A DNA stretch of 64,000 nucleotides, from the NCBI RefSeq assembly GCF_008727925.1, contig NZ_VTWT01000006.1, positions 124,001 to 188,000 on the forward strand, read 5' to 3'. Shown in pieces: positions 32,601 to 41,333 of this stretch; the stretch's first letter is position 1; every line of letters starts with the position of its first letter. Below the pieces are notes generated by a model. That model did not search any database, was not told the DNA's origin, and was given only the letters and a program-made list of their open reading frames with translations. A program made the position numbers and the translations under genes. The stretch is from Adhaeribacter soli. Lineage in GTDB: Bacteria; Bacteroidota; Bacteroidia; Cytophagales; Hymenobacteraceae.

Positions 32601-34872
32601 AAACGGTTTCGATCTTGTTTACATCTTCGCCTTTGTACAGATTCCGGAGCTGGTAAATAAGCTTGGCTTTGTAATACGGGTGCACAATATCGTTGAGCGT
32701 AAGCTTTTCAATATCGAAATCGTTGTAGCCCAGTTTTTCCTTCCAGGCCCGGTTCACGAAGATGAATTTGTTGTCTACCGAAGTGTTCTGGATCAGGTCG
32801 TGGGCGTTGTCGAAAAGGTCCTGCAGGCGGCTGCGGTTATCTTTCAGGGCATCTATGGCGGCCTTGCGGTCGGTCACGTCTTTGCCTACGCTGGTCAGGC
32901 CGGTAATATTGCCTTCGTTGTCTTTTTCGAAAACACTGTGCCATTTCAGCACTTTTACCAGACCGCTTTTAGTAACCAGTTCGCGCTCAAAATACTGGTC
33001 CAGGCTTTTCTCCTGAATGGAACGGGCAAAATTCTGTTTCCGAAGTTCTTTTTCACTTTCCGGTAAAAAAAGATCGAAGTAGTTACGGCCGATAATTTCC
33101 TCGCGGGTATAACCGGTGTACGTTAAAAAATAATCGTTTACGGCTACCAGGTTCCCTTTGGTATTAATGCTGATGTAGGAAAGGTTAACTTTCTCCAGGA
33201 AAATCCGGAACTGCTGCATCGACTCGCGCATTACTTCCTCCCGGCGAAGGGCGGCTTGGGCCAGCTTCCGTTCGGTTATGTCGCGCACGTTTGCCTGAAT
33301 GTAAAAATGCCCTTCTAGCGAGATCCGGCTCACGCTTATTTCGGTATCGATCAGCGTGCCTTGCTTCGGCTTTACTTTCCATTCAAAAGACTGGGAACTG
33401 CCGGTTTCCAGGGTTTCTTTAATAATACGGGAGGCTTTTTCTTTCGAAGAACGGCCGTCGGGCTGAAGTTCCGGCGAAAGCTCTTCCAGTTTTTTGCCCA
33501 GCAACTCGCTTTTCTGGTAGCCGAAAAGCTGCATGGTAGTATCGTTGCAATCGACGATTACGTTGTTGTAAAGCAGGAAAATACCGTCGTAGGAAGATTC
33601 GAAAAGCGCTTCGTATTTACTTTTGGACGCCGAAAGTTCTTCGTGCAGCACCAGCTTGGAAACGTATGTGCCGATGCCGTGCCCGATGGAATCGATAAGC
33701 GCAATAAAAGAAGGCGTTATTTTCTGGAAGTTCCGGATGAAAAGCAGGTTCAGGGCTACGAATTCGGAATCGGTGCAGACCGGCATCAGGATAAGGGCCC
33801 GGCCTGGCAGCAGCTCCCGTAATTTCCGGGTAATTTTTTTAATACCCTGTTTGCGGTGGTTGGTGGTAAGTTCTTCGATCAGTTCTTTCTCCAGGGGAAT
33901 TTCCTCGAAAGGGGAGAGCAGTTCGGTGAAAAGGCCGCAACTCGAGCAAAGCTCCAGGGCTTCTTTTTCTTCGGAAAAGTAGTACGTGCCGCCGCCAATT
34001 ACATCGGTGCGTTCAATGAGCTGCTCTACCGTAAAGCGAAGAATTTCCTCCGTGTTTTTAAAAACCGCCAGGTTGGCCAGCAGGTAATTTACAAACTCCA
34101 GGTGGTGGTTGCGGAAAAGGATATTCTTCTCGGTATCGGCTTTTTCGAAAAGGTTGGCCAGCGAACAGATAATTACCTGCCGGTCGCCGAACATACCGGC
34201 TTTTAAAATTACTTCCACGGAAACAAGTTCCCCGTCCCGGTTACGAAGCCACCAGCCGAATTTTTGCGGTTTCCCGTTCAGGGCCTGGCTTAGGTTTTTA
34301 AGCAGGAACGAAAGCTCGTAAGAGTTCAGGTCCAGAATTTTGGATAATGGTTTGCCGATTATTTCGTTTCTTTCCCTGTCGGCCAGAGCCAGAGCGGCCC
34401 GGTTCAGTTCCAGTAATTCGCCGCGCCGGCTCAGAATACAAATTGCCAGGTCGGTGTTTTCGAAAAGTACATGATACGGATCGGCATTGCTTGGCGTAGT
34501 TGTCAAAGCAGCGGCATGTTCGAGGCTGTCGCAAAGTTGCAGTGCCAGAAAATCCCTGTTTTCGAACTGAACCGGCTTCACAAAATAGGAAAGAACCGTA
34601 TTATTCCGGCCCGAAAAAGTAGTGCTCCCGGTAATTGTGCCCTGGGTGGTTCTTAAGGCTTCCTGAAAATCTTCTGATAAATAATCGCATAAGCGGCTTT
34701 GGCCGGCATACTTTTCCGGTAGCTCAAAATACGCTATTGCGCCCGGGCCGGCCGCCAGAATCAGGCCATCCTGGTTGCAGATAACCAGCATTTTTTCCGG
34801 CGACTGGAAAGGCTTAACGGTTTGAATGAGCTTTTGGGCAACCTGGGTATCGGAAAGCAAGGCGTGATTCAT
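29656..34872 (-). CDS. Giant multi-PAS/GAF hybrid sensor histidine kinase
   Basis: A 1738-aa cytoplasmic sensor without membrane helices. Most of the first ~1220 residues are tandem PAS/PAC units (recurring 'VRDITERK', 'DVTDRK', 'DITDRIKA', 'DITEKK', 'DVTEIKQ') interspersed with two GAF-like segments. Then HisKA with phospho-His in 'NMSHELRTPMNGIIG' (about 1240), HATPase ('SNLTSNAIKFTNSG', 'FGGTGLGLAISKQL'), a receiver with Asp in 'IIFMDIQMPEMDG' (about 1540) and a C-terminal HPT ('TLHQIKGTASTLGL', about 1680). I start at ATG 34872; the upstream frame to 35055 overlaps the divergent gene. Phosphate should pass through HPT to the receiver at 29277. Confidence 0.92.
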   Translation of the reverse strand: MNHALLSDTQVAQKLIQTVKPFQSPEKMLVICNQDGLILAAGPGAIAYFELPEKYAGQSRLCDYLSEDFQEALRTTQGTITGSTTFSGRNNTVLSYFVKPVQFENRDFLALQLCDSLEHAAALTTTPSNADPYHVLFENTDLAICILSRRGELLELNRAALALADRERNEIIGKPLSKILDLNSYELSFLLKNLSQALNGKPQKFGWWLRNRDGELVSVEVILKAGMFGDRQVIICSLANLFEKADTEKNILFRNHHLEFVNYLLANLAVFKNTEEILRFTVEQLIERTDVIGGGTYYFSEEKEALELCSSCGLFTELLSPFEEIPLEKELIEELTTNHRKQGIKKITRKLRELLPGRALILMPVCTDSEFVALNLLFIRNFQKITPSFIALIDSIGHGIGTYVSKLVLHEELSASKSKYEALFESSYDGIFLLYNNVIVDCNDTTMQLFGYQKSELLGKKLEELSPELQPDGRSSKEKASRIIKETLETGSSQSFEWKVKPKQGTLIDTEISVSRISLEGHFYIQANVRDITERKLAQAALRREEVMRESMQQFRIFLEKVNLSYISINTKGNLVAVNDYFLTYTGYTREEIIGRNYFDLFLPESEKELRKQNFARSIQEKSLDQYFERELVTKSGLVKVLKWHSVFEKDNEGNITGLTSVGKDVTDRKAAIDALKDNRSRLQDLFDNAHDLIQNTSVDNKFIFVNRAWKEKLGYNDFDIEKLTLNDIVHPYYKAKLIYQLRNLYKGEDVNKIETVFLTKSGKPVHLIGSLSCSWQEGKPVATRAILHDITDRIKAERLQKVYYSIANLAISSKDLTSLYGAIHRELSKIIETNNIYIALCNEDKSELNFVYLVDQYISNAQSIITQPFAKGISEFIIRSGRPLFLLKEDFEQLIAEGKVEPHGQIPEVMLCSPLSIEDRIIGVISVQDYKKRDAYIHTDIEILHFISNQVALAIERKRNEEQINKQNARLKAIFESGSHMMWSVNRQCEITSYNQNFYHSFFNQPADQALPTGKLSLATLPSFYQKDLQEWEDRYVKVFEGKNQHFELNITGTDGNDYWREIYLNPIYLQDGTFEEVSGIALDITEKKLSQLALATSEEKFRSIFESFQDLYYRTDPEGFIILMSPSVQEMLGYTPQEVVGMHSLQLYVDAGERQALIDTVKKAGKVRNFEVALKTKRGKVRKVLINARSLKDEQGNPLGMEGVCRDVTEIKQIEAELIRAKEVAENSLQAKTLFLANMSHELRTPMNGIIGMIDLLHQTIITEEQAEYVDTLRKSSDALLAILNDILDLSKIQAGKLVMNEQGIDLFYTLDKIYSLFYNRASQKSLDFTLTIDPDTPRFIVTDETRFLQILSNLTSNAIKFTNSGEVNIYVKKKRELKNGAFQLEVKVQDSGIGITEENKKLLFTNFTQLDDTSTKSFGGTGLGLAISKQLSELLRGEIGVNSVYGEGSTFWFNITTREAENVEEILNNLQAFKETFTGTEHFHHEPYVLLVDDNQINQKVALKLLGKLGCRCEVASNGYEAIDLATSRNYDIIFMDIQMPEMDGVQATTEIKAILQEKCPPIVAMTAYSMKDDAEKFMNQGLDDYVSKPVKTTDLYNVIRKWLGEEAGLNQQENMPESKPEEQLDVHVLIQLKELGGADFAEQLYTDFETEAGELLTDAKKEVDAKHYKEILSTLHQIKGTASTLGLNPMAQTAKQLEHDIKTGELETVPAGFEKLLQQYRQFTQTYKHFITLN

Positions 34873-35026
34873 AGGATAATGGTATTTTCCGGAGGAAGTT
34901 GCCGGCCGGACGAAAGTAAACAGATTTAGATAAAAGCTTATAACTTCGCAAAAAAATAACCTTCGTGCAAATTTAACCGGGTTTAAAGCCCGATTGGTTC
35001 CGGGGCAATTTCTCTGGTTCGAAAAT

Positions 35027-36127
35027 ATGAAAAAAATTCTGTTTGCCGTTACCACCGACCTGAATTACGACCAGCGGATGCAGCGTATCTGTACCAGCCT
35101 GGCAACCAACGGGTACGCGGTAGAGCTGGTAGGCAGAAAGTGGAAGATCTCCCAACCCCTGCAACCCCGGATTTACCGGCAACACCGGCTCAATTGTTTT
35201 TTCGGCAAAGGCAAATTCTTTTACCTGGAATATAATATCCGCTTGTTTTTCTACCTGCTCTTACGCCGGGCCGATGCTTTTTGCGCCGCCGACCTGGATA
35301 CGGCCTTCCCGGTCTGGCTGAAAGCAAAACTCGCCGGCAAGCCCTTCGTGTTCGATGCCCACGAATATTTTTCCGAAGTGCCGGAGGTAGTCAGCCGCCC
35401 TGCAATCCAAAAACTCTGGCAAGGAGCTGAGCGCTTTATAATCCCAAAAGCAAACCTCCGTTATACCGTTACCGAATCATTGGCGCGCTTGTTTGAGCAG
35501 AAATTTGGTTTTCCCTTTCAGGTAATCCGCAACATAACGGTATTAAAAGCGCAGGAAATTCCGGTTAAGCCGGTTCGTTACATTCTTTACCAGGGCGCTA
35601 CCAATGCCGGCCGTGGCCTGGAAATGCTGCTGGACGTGATGCCGGAAATAGAGGCGGAACTCTGGATCTGTGGCAAAGGCGATGTACTGGAAGAACTGGT
35701 AAACCGGGCCGAAAAACTGCAATTACAAAACAAAGTGAAATTTCTAGGGTACGTGCTGCCGGCCCAACTGGAAGAGATCACCCGGCAGGCCTGGATCGGG
35801 GTGAACCTGCTGGAAAACCGGGGACTAAGTTACTACTATTCGCTGGCCAACAAATTTTTCGATTACCTGCACGCCGGTATTCCCCAGGTAACGATCAATT
35901 TCCCGGAGTACGAAACCCTGAATAACCGCTACCACGTGGGCCTGACCATTCCGCTGGAAAAAACCGCACTGAAAACTGCTTTAACCACTTTGCTGACGGA
36001 TGAGGAACGGTACGCAGAACTTGTAAAAAACTGCCTGGCCGCGCGGCAGGAACTGAACTGGCAAGAAGAAGAAAAGAAATTACTGGCCCTTTACGCACAC
36101 TTATGGCAAGCCCCGCAAAATTCCTGA
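35027..36127 (+). CDS. Glycosyltransferase (GT4/GT-B type)
   Basis: A 366-aa GT-B fold glycosyltransferase. N-terminal half: 'ILFAVTTDLNYDQRMQRICTS' and 'FVFDAHEYFSEVPEV'. C-terminal half: 'YILYQGATNAGRGLEMLLD', 'AELWICGKGDVLEELV' and 'WIGVNLLENRGLSYYYSLANK', the nucleotide-sugar binding side. It begins at ATG 35027 ('MKKILFAV'); an upstream start at 34994 would overlap the kinase promoter region. The stop overlaps the miaA start by 25 bp, so the two are co-transcribed. The sugar and acceptor are unknown; no polysaccharide cluster is present. Confidence 0.88.
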   Translation: MKKILFAVTTDLNYDQRMQRICTSLATNGYAVELVGRKWKISQPLQPRIYRQHRLNCFFGKGKFFYLEYNIRLFFYLLLRRADAFCAADLDTAFPVWLKAKLAGKPFVFDAHEYFSEVPEVVSRPAIQKLWQGAERFIIPKANLRYTVTESLARLFEQKFGFPFQVIRNITVLKAQEIPVKPVRYILYQGATNAGRGLEMLLDVMPEIEAELWICGKGDVLEELVNRAEKLQLQNKVKFLGYVLPAQLEEITRQAWIGVNLLENRGLSYYYSLANKFFDYLHAGIPQVTINFPEYETLNNRYHVGLTIPLEKTALKTALTTLLTDEERYAELVKNCLAARQELNWQEEEKKLLALYAHLWQAPQNS

Positions 36128-37023
36128 TCGTGATAGCCGGTCCCACCGCCGTCGGGAAAACCGACCTGAGCATCCGGCTGGCAAAGCACTTCGATACCGT
36201 AATTCTTTCGGCCGATTCGCGGCAGTTTTTCCGGGAAATGCACATCGGTACGGCCAAACCTACGCCGGAAGAACAGCAAGGGGTGAAGCATTATTTCATC
36301 GATTCGCATTCCATTTCCGAAGAGTACAATGCCGGTCAGTTCGAAGCGGATGCGCTGGAAATTCTGGACCGGGTTTTTCAGGAAAAAGACATAGCAATTC
36401 TGGTAGGCGGCTCCGGACTCTACGTGCGCGCCCTTTGCGAAGGCATGGATGAAATGCCGGAAGTAGCATCGGAGATCCGGGAAAGTTTGAACAAGCGGCT
36501 CGAAGAAGAAGGACTTGAAGTTTTGGTGCAGGAATTGGAAAAGCTCGATCCGGAATATTACGCCCAGGTAGATAAAGCCAATCCGCAACGGGTGGTTCGG
36601 GCCCTGGAAGTTTGCCTGGCCAGCGGCAAGCCTTATTCTTGGTTCCGGAGCCAACAGAAAAAAGAACGTCCCTTCCAAATAATCAAAATAGGCCTTGCCC
36701 GCGACCGGGAAGAACTCTACCAGCGCATAGACCTCCGCATGGATCTGATGCTGAAGCAGGGTTTACTGGAAGAAGCCAAAGCGCTGCTGCCGTATAAAAA
36801 CCACCAGGCACTGCAAACGGTAGGCTATTCCGAAATATTCGATTTCCTGGAAGGCAAATACGACTGGGAGGAAACCGTAAGATTACTCAAACGCAACAGC
36901 CGCCGCTACGCCAAACGCCAGTTAACCTGGTTCCGAAAAGATCAGGGATTTAAATGGTTCGAAGCTTCTCAGGAAAACGAGATTCTGGCCTATATCGAAG
37001 CCGAAATGAAACAGCCGAAATAA
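36103..37023 (+). CDS. miaA: tRNA dimethylallyltransferase MiaA
   Basis: A 306-aa enzyme that transfers dimethylallyl to N6 of A37 in tRNAs reading UNN codons. It has P-loop 'GPTAVGKTDLSIRLA', the catalytic 'LSADSRQFFREMHIGTAKP', 'LVGGSGLYVRALCEG', 'VDKANPQRVVRALEV' and the C-terminal 'RRYAKRQLTWFRKD'. Length is standard. It overlaps the end of the glycosyltransferase gene by 25 bp and is followed by a strong terminator. Confidence 0.96.
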   Translation: MASPAKFLIVIAGPTAVGKTDLSIRLAKHFDTVILSADSRQFFREMHIGTAKPTPEEQQGVKHYFIDSHSISEEYNAGQFEADALEILDRVFQEKDIAILVGGSGLYVRALCEGMDEMPEVASEIRESLNKRLEEEGLEVLVQELEKLDPEYYAQVDKANPQRVVRALEVCLASGKPYSWFRSQQKKERPFQIIKIGLARDREELYQRIDLRMDLMLKQGLLEEAKALLPYKNHQALQTVGYSEIFDFLEGKYDWEETVRLLKRNSRRYAKRQLTWFRKDQGFKWFEASQENEILAYIEAEMKQPK

Positions 37024-37062
37024 AAAACGGTAGGTTCTTCAGTTGAAAACCTACCGTTTTTT
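37024..37062 (+). terminator. Terminator of the glycosyltransferase-miaA operon
   Basis: Arms AAAAACGGTAGGTT and AACCTACCGTTTTT directly after the miaA stop, ending in a T-run. Confidence 0.85.
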
Positions 37063-37097
37063 AAAATTACCGGATCTGATTTAGCTTACAGTTTTAA

Positions 37098-37177
37098 ATA
37101 TAGCGCAAGCGTCCGCTTGTGCTTGCATCATTACCTGGTCTGCTATTAGAAAGCACAAGCGGACGCTTGCGCTATAT
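37098..37177. repeat. Perfect 27-bp inverted repeat
   Basis: Arms 37098-37124 and 37151-37177 are exact reverse complements (core GCGCAAGCGTCCGCTTGTGC), separated by 26 bp. It lies between the miaA terminator and the pfkA stop, outside any gene. It looks like a mobile palindromic (REP/MITE-like) unit rather than a terminator, since no T-run follows. Confidence 0.85.
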
Positions 37178-37237
37178 CTTATAAAATCTCCAAATCTTCA
37201 AATTTCCAAATCTTCAAATCTTCAAATCTCAAATTTA

Positions 37238-38209
37238 TCAAACGCTCAGGATCTCTACCATACGGTTGTAGCGCGGGTTAATGAGTTTGCGTTTGGTGAT
37301 GGTATCGAGGAAAGGCGTGTAAACCAGTTTGGAATTTACGATTCCGGCCATCACGTTTTTCTTTCCGTTGAGCAAACCTTCTACTGCCCCGATGCCGATC
37401 TCGCTGGCCAGCATGCGGTCGGCAGCGGTAGGGGAGCCGCCGCGCTGCACGTGGCCCAGAATGGTAACCCGCGCATCCATTTCCGGAATAGACGCCTGCA
37501 CCTTGGCCGCAATATCGGGGGCATGACCTTCTTCGTCGCCTTCGGCCACAATAATTATAAAAGAAGTTTTGGACCTTTTCCAGCCGTTTTGCAAGGTATC
37601 AATCACCATATCGATGGGCGTATGGGTTTCGGGGATCATCACAATTTCGGCGCCGCCGCCAATGGCGCAAGGCATGGCAATATAACCTGAGTCGCGGCCC
37701 ATTACTTCCACAAAGAAAACCCGTTCATGGCTGTCAGCTGTGTCCCGGATCTTGTCGATGGCATCTAAAGCGGTATTTACAGCCGTATCGTAGCCAATGG
37801 TGAAATCGGTGCCGTACAGGTCGTTGTCGATAGTCCCGGGGGCGCCGATGCAGGGAATGCCATGTTCCTGATAAAAAGTATTGGCGCCGGCAAAAGTACC
37901 GTTGCCGCCAATCGCCACCAAGCCTTCGATTCCGTGCTTCTGGAGTTGCTCAAAGGCTTTCTGGCGGCCTTCCGGGGTCATGAATTCTTTCGAGCGGGCT
38001 GATTTTAAAATAGTGCCGCCTTTCTGAATGGTGTTGCTAACCGAAGAGGAATCCATTTTAATAAATTCACCTTTAATCATGCCGTTGAAACCGCGGCGGA
38101 TGCCGTAAACTTCCACGCCATGGTAAATGGCAGACCGGACCACAGCCCGGATGCAGGCATTCATTCCCGGCGCATCGCCGCCTGAGGTAAAAACTGCAAT
38201 TCTTTTCAT
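37238..38209 (-). CDS. pfkA: ATP-dependent 6-phosphofructokinase
   Basis: A 323-aa glycolytic enzyme forming fructose 1,6-bisphosphate. It has the ATP-binding 'FTSGGDAPGMNACIRAVVR', effector/substrate residues 'YGIRRGFNGMI', the catalytic 'PGTIDNDLYGTDFTIGYDTA' and 'VEVMGRDSGYIAM', and 'GHVQRGGSPTAADR'. The Gly-Asp at the nucleotide site and size match bacterial tetrameric PfkA. A single gene; it is followed downstream by an AT-rich low-complexity tract (37190-37237). Confidence 0.96.
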   Translation of the reverse strand: MKRIAVFTSGGDAPGMNACIRAVVRSAIYHGVEVYGIRRGFNGMIKGEFIKMDSSSVSNTIQKGGTILKSARSKEFMTPEGRQKAFEQLQKHGIEGLVAIGGNGTFAGANTFYQEHGIPCIGAPGTIDNDLYGTDFTIGYDTAVNTALDAIDKIRDTADSHERVFFVEVMGRDSGYIAMPCAIGGGAEIVMIPETHTPIDMVIDTLQNGWKRSKTSFIIIVAEGDEEGHAPDIAAKVQASIPEMDARVTILGHVQRGGSPTAADRMLASEIGIGAVEGLLNGKKNVMAGIVNSKLVYTPFLDTITKRKLINPRYNRMVEILSV

Positions 38210-38497
38210 AGAATTAGGTTGAGCTGATAGGGTATGCGGGTTTAGTTTTTCATTCCAACGGAAAATTCAGGTTTTCTGCCGAAAATTTCTTTAAAACAAT
38301 GGTACAAATATTTCCTTTTAACGTATATGGAATCATATATATTTAAGGAAGGCATTAAAAACCCGTTTCTTAAATTTTTCGGCCTGTTCCTGTTTCTTTA
38401 GCTGATTTTCATTATCTTAATAAAAAAATAATTTTAAGGAACAGGCTTCTGCATTGCAATATAGAGTAAAGTTTTTTAACCATAACGGACGGATAAT

Positions 38498-38926
38498 ATG
38501 TTTAACTTATTTGAAAGCGAACAAACCAAAAAGCTGAAGAGCCATTTGATGAACCTTGGGGCACTTGCGAAAGTAGATGGCCACATAGATACCGCCGAGA
38601 TGAACTATATAATCACGATCGGGAAGAAGAATGGCCTGAAACCGGAGGAAGTGCGTTCCCTGCTGGCAAATACCGGATCGATTAAACTGGAATTGCCTAC
38701 CAACGACTCCGAACGTTTCGAGCAGATCTACGACCTGGTGGAAATGATGCTGGCCGATGGCATTGTGGACGATAACGAAATGGATTTCTGCATCGATATG
38801 GCCGCCAAACTTGGTTTCAGAAAAGCCATAGTGGGCGTGCTGGTACGGAAAATTTCCATGGGCGTAAAAGACGGCCATTCCCGCGCGCACATCAAAAAAG
38901 AAGCCCAAGCCTTTCTGGAATATTAA
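38498..38926 (+). CDS. TerB-like domain protein
   Basis: A 142-aa all-helical protein with the TerB/DUF533-like pattern: 'LGALAKVDGHIDTAEMNYIITIGKKNGL' and 'VEMMLADGIVDDNEMDFCIDMAAKLGF', two acidic helix pairs with metal-binding Asp/Glu spacing. Such proteins sit in the cytoplasm or at the membrane and are linked to stress sensing; the exact role is unknown. It is a lone gene with a 288-bp upstream region. Confidence 0.75.
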   Translation: MFNLFESEQTKKLKSHLMNLGALAKVDGHIDTAEMNYIITIGKKNGLKPEEVRSLLANTGSIKLELPTNDSERFEQIYDLVEMMLADGIVDDNEMDFCIDMAAKLGFRKAIVGVLVRKISMGVKDGHSRAHIKKEAQAFLEY

Positions 38927-39396
38927 ACCCGAATTTTTTAGCAAGAATTGTGGCCATATGCTTTTGCTCTTTTTCCTTTACGGAAGGGGAAGCAAGAACA
39001 TTATTGGCGTTTAACTGATTAGTCATCGCGCAAGTTTAGCGAAGCGAAACTTGTGGATAATTTATTGGTCAGTTTGTAAAGACCTTGCCTGCAAGGCAAA
39101 CATTATGACTGCTATGAAATTGTGAAATATTTGATCAGTTGCTTCCGCCTTTACAAACTGGCTATAAAAAGGAAAGTCACAAGTTGCGGCTTCGCCTGAA
39201 CTTGCGACATGCTTTTAGGGAAGCCAAAGTTCAAAACTTCTACCAATCTGATGTGATTCCTCCTGACGTCGGAATGACGGGAATACAAACATTTTTCCAG
39301 CAAGATCAATTTAGAAGGGTAAAGCTCTTTCTTCCAGATAACGAAAAAGCCGGCACTTACCGGCTTTTTATATTTAAAAGCTACCGTTTTAACCGG
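38927..39396. other. 470-bp intergenic with degraded palindromic repeats
   Basis: No gene. It holds inverted fragments of palindromes such as CAAGTTTAGCGAAGCGAAACTTG (around 39030-39053) and a half copy (39238-39281) of the 'CTCCTGACGTCGG...ATGAC' element seen complete at 45665-45762. A plus-strand frame at 39139-39402 is made of these repeats and is rejected. The right end is a terminator. Confidence 0.6.
39344..39372 (-). terminator. Terminator of the SLC13 transporter gene
   Basis: Arms AAAAAGCCGG and CCGGCTTTTT around a short loop, 25 bp after the stop at 39397 on the minus strand. Confidence 0.8.
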
Positions 39397-41157
39397 CTAT
39401 AAGGGCCAGATAATCGGAACCATTACCAGGATAATAGCTACCAGCAGCAACGTTAGTCCGGAACCAACCCGGATAAAATCGCTGAATTTATACTTACCCG
39501 GCCCGTATACCAGAATACAGGCCGGTTCGAAAGGGGTAATGAGAGAAACCGAAGCGGAAAGCATAATGGCAATGGCAAACGTACGGGGGTTTACGTTCAG
39601 AGCATTGGCCGTTTCGAGAGCTACCGGTAAAATTACCAACGCCGCTGCCGCATTCGACATGGGCTGGGTTAACAGCACGGTAAGGATCACAAACCCGGCG
39701 AGTATGCTAATAATACCGGCTGGTTCCAGAAAATCAACTATTCCATTGGCCAGAAACTGAGCCGCCCCCGAATTATTCATGGCGGCCCCGAAGGCAGTCA
39801 TCCCACCGATCAATATAAGCAGTCGCCATTCTATGGCCTGGTAAGCTCTTTCGGTGGTAATGCATTTAAACAAAACCGCCAGCACCGTAGCCCCCAGAAA
39901 ACTTACCGATAGGGGAATAAGCTCCAGGGATCCCAGTAAAATAGCCGCCAGGAAACAACCAAGGGTAATCAGGCCTTTTCGTTTTTTGAAGAGCAGGGGT
40001 TGAAATTCATCGAGAATGGCAAAATGCTGGGCACCTCTCAGGTCTGCCAGCCGGTCGGCGTTGCCCTGCACTAAAAGCACATCGCCTAATTGTAAAACCA
40101 CCTGGTTCAGTTTGGAACGCAACGTTTCGCCCTGGCGGGAAATAGCCAGCACGGCCAACCCATACCTTCGGATAAAATCCGCTTCCCGTACGGTCTGGTT
40201 TATTAGCGGCGATTTAACGGTAACCAGCAATTCGGCCAGGCGAATGTCTTTGGTTTCAATATCCGATTCCACCACCACATCGGCCATAATTTCCAAACCT
40301 TTTGCTTCCTTTATCCGGATCAGGTCATCGAGGCGGCCTTCTACCAGCACAATATCATTTTCGCGGAGGTGCGTGCGGTAATCGGGCAGGAAGTTCTGAG
40401 TACCCCGGATTATGTTGAGGGCGCGGAAGGGCGGTCTGGCCAGCACCGAAGTAAAAACTGTTTCGCCCACCAAAGGCGAATCCGGCATGATCAGGATCTC
40501 GGTAATGTATTTCTGAATGTCATATTCTTCGGTCAGGGGACTTACCTTGCTTCGGGCCGGCAGCATTTTTTTACCGATCGTCATCATGTAAACCAGGCTT
40601 ACCCCAAACAGCACTATACCAACGGTCGTTATTTCGAAAAAGCCTACGGCCGGCATGCCTGATTTCACCAGGAAGCCGCTCACAGCCAAGTTGGTAGAAG
40701 TCCCGATAAGCGTGCAGGTTCCGCCTACAATAGAGGCATAGGCCATGGGCATGAGCAGCTTGGAAGAGCTTATTTTAAGTCGCCGCGAAACTCCTACCAG
40801 GGGCGTTACGAAAATGGCCGTAACGGTGGTATTGTTCATAAAGCTGGAAATTCCACCGGCAACCACCATTACCACAAACAGCAGCAGGTTGCTTCCTTTG
40901 CTGGCCAGCCTTACCAGTTTTCCAATCACAAAGTCGAGAATACCGGTATCTTCCAGGGCTGCGCCCAGCACAAACACACAGGCAATAATAATGATAAAGT
41001 CGCTGCTAAAGCCGGCAAAAGCTTCTTGGGGCGTAATGATGCGGGTTACGGTAAGCGCAATCAGCACAATGAGCGTTACCACATCAACGGAGATCTTCTC
41101 CGTTGCAAATAAAACAATGGCAATGAAAAGGAGTGTAAGAACTATTGCAATTTCCAT
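39397..41157 (-). CDS. SLC13-family permease with two TrkA-C domains
   Basis: A 586-aa inner-membrane transporter. About ten hydrophobic segments in two blocks (1-200 and 390-586) enclose a soluble central part with two TrkA-C (RCK_C) domains ('LPDYRTHLRENDIVLVEG' and 'LRSKLNQVVLQLGDVLLVQG', about 205-375). 'SFMNNTTVTAIFVTPL' and 'TQPMSNAAAALVILPVA' are the SLC13 signature hairpins with Asn/Thr. Family members take up dicarboxylates, sulfate or similar anions with Na+; the substrate is not predictable here. A single gene with its own terminator. Confidence 0.88.
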   Translation of the reverse strand: MEIAIVLTLLFIAIVLFATEKISVDVVTLIVLIALTVTRIITPQEAFAGFSSDFIIIIACVFVLGAALEDTGILDFVIGKLVRLASKGSNLLLFVVMVVAGGISSFMNNTTVTAIFVTPLVGVSRRLKISSSKLLMPMAYASIVGGTCTLIGTSTNLAVSGFLVKSGMPAVGFFEITTVGIVLFGVSLVYMMTIGKKMLPARSKVSPLTEEYDIQKYITEILIMPDSPLVGETVFTSVLARPPFRALNIIRGTQNFLPDYRTHLRENDIVLVEGRLDDLIRIKEAKGLEIMADVVVESDIETKDIRLAELLVTVKSPLINQTVREADFIRRYGLAVLAISRQGETLRSKLNQVVLQLGDVLLVQGNADRLADLRGAQHFAILDEFQPLLFKKRKGLITLGCFLAAILLGSLELIPLSVSFLGATVLAVLFKCITTERAYQAIEWRLLILIGGMTAFGAAMNNSGAAQFLANGIVDFLEPAGIISILAGFVILTVLLTQPMSNAAAALVILPVALETANALNVNPRTFAIAIMLSASVSLITPFEPACILVYGPGKYKFSDFIRVGSGLTLLLVAIILVMVPIIWPL

Positions 41158-41333
41158 ACAGGGAGCGAGGTTGGACCGGAAACAAGCGGTTCGGGTTTGA
41201 ATCCTTGTTTAGCCGGATAAGCCGTTTTTACTCCATTTTAGCAAAAGGGTTAAGCAATAATTCCAGAATAATTTAAAAACGCTATATTTTCTTCAGGCTG
41301 TTATATCGAATGGAATACGAAATGGTCCGCGGC

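Noticed and set aside
34873-35055. 61-residue N-terminal extension of the hybrid kinase
   Set aside because: It overlaps the divergent glycosyltransferase start and has no domain character; the ATG at 34872 gives a conventional start.
39139-39402. 87-codon plus-strand frame
   Set aside because: Made of palindromic repeat sequence and a terminator; its translation has no protein-like pattern.
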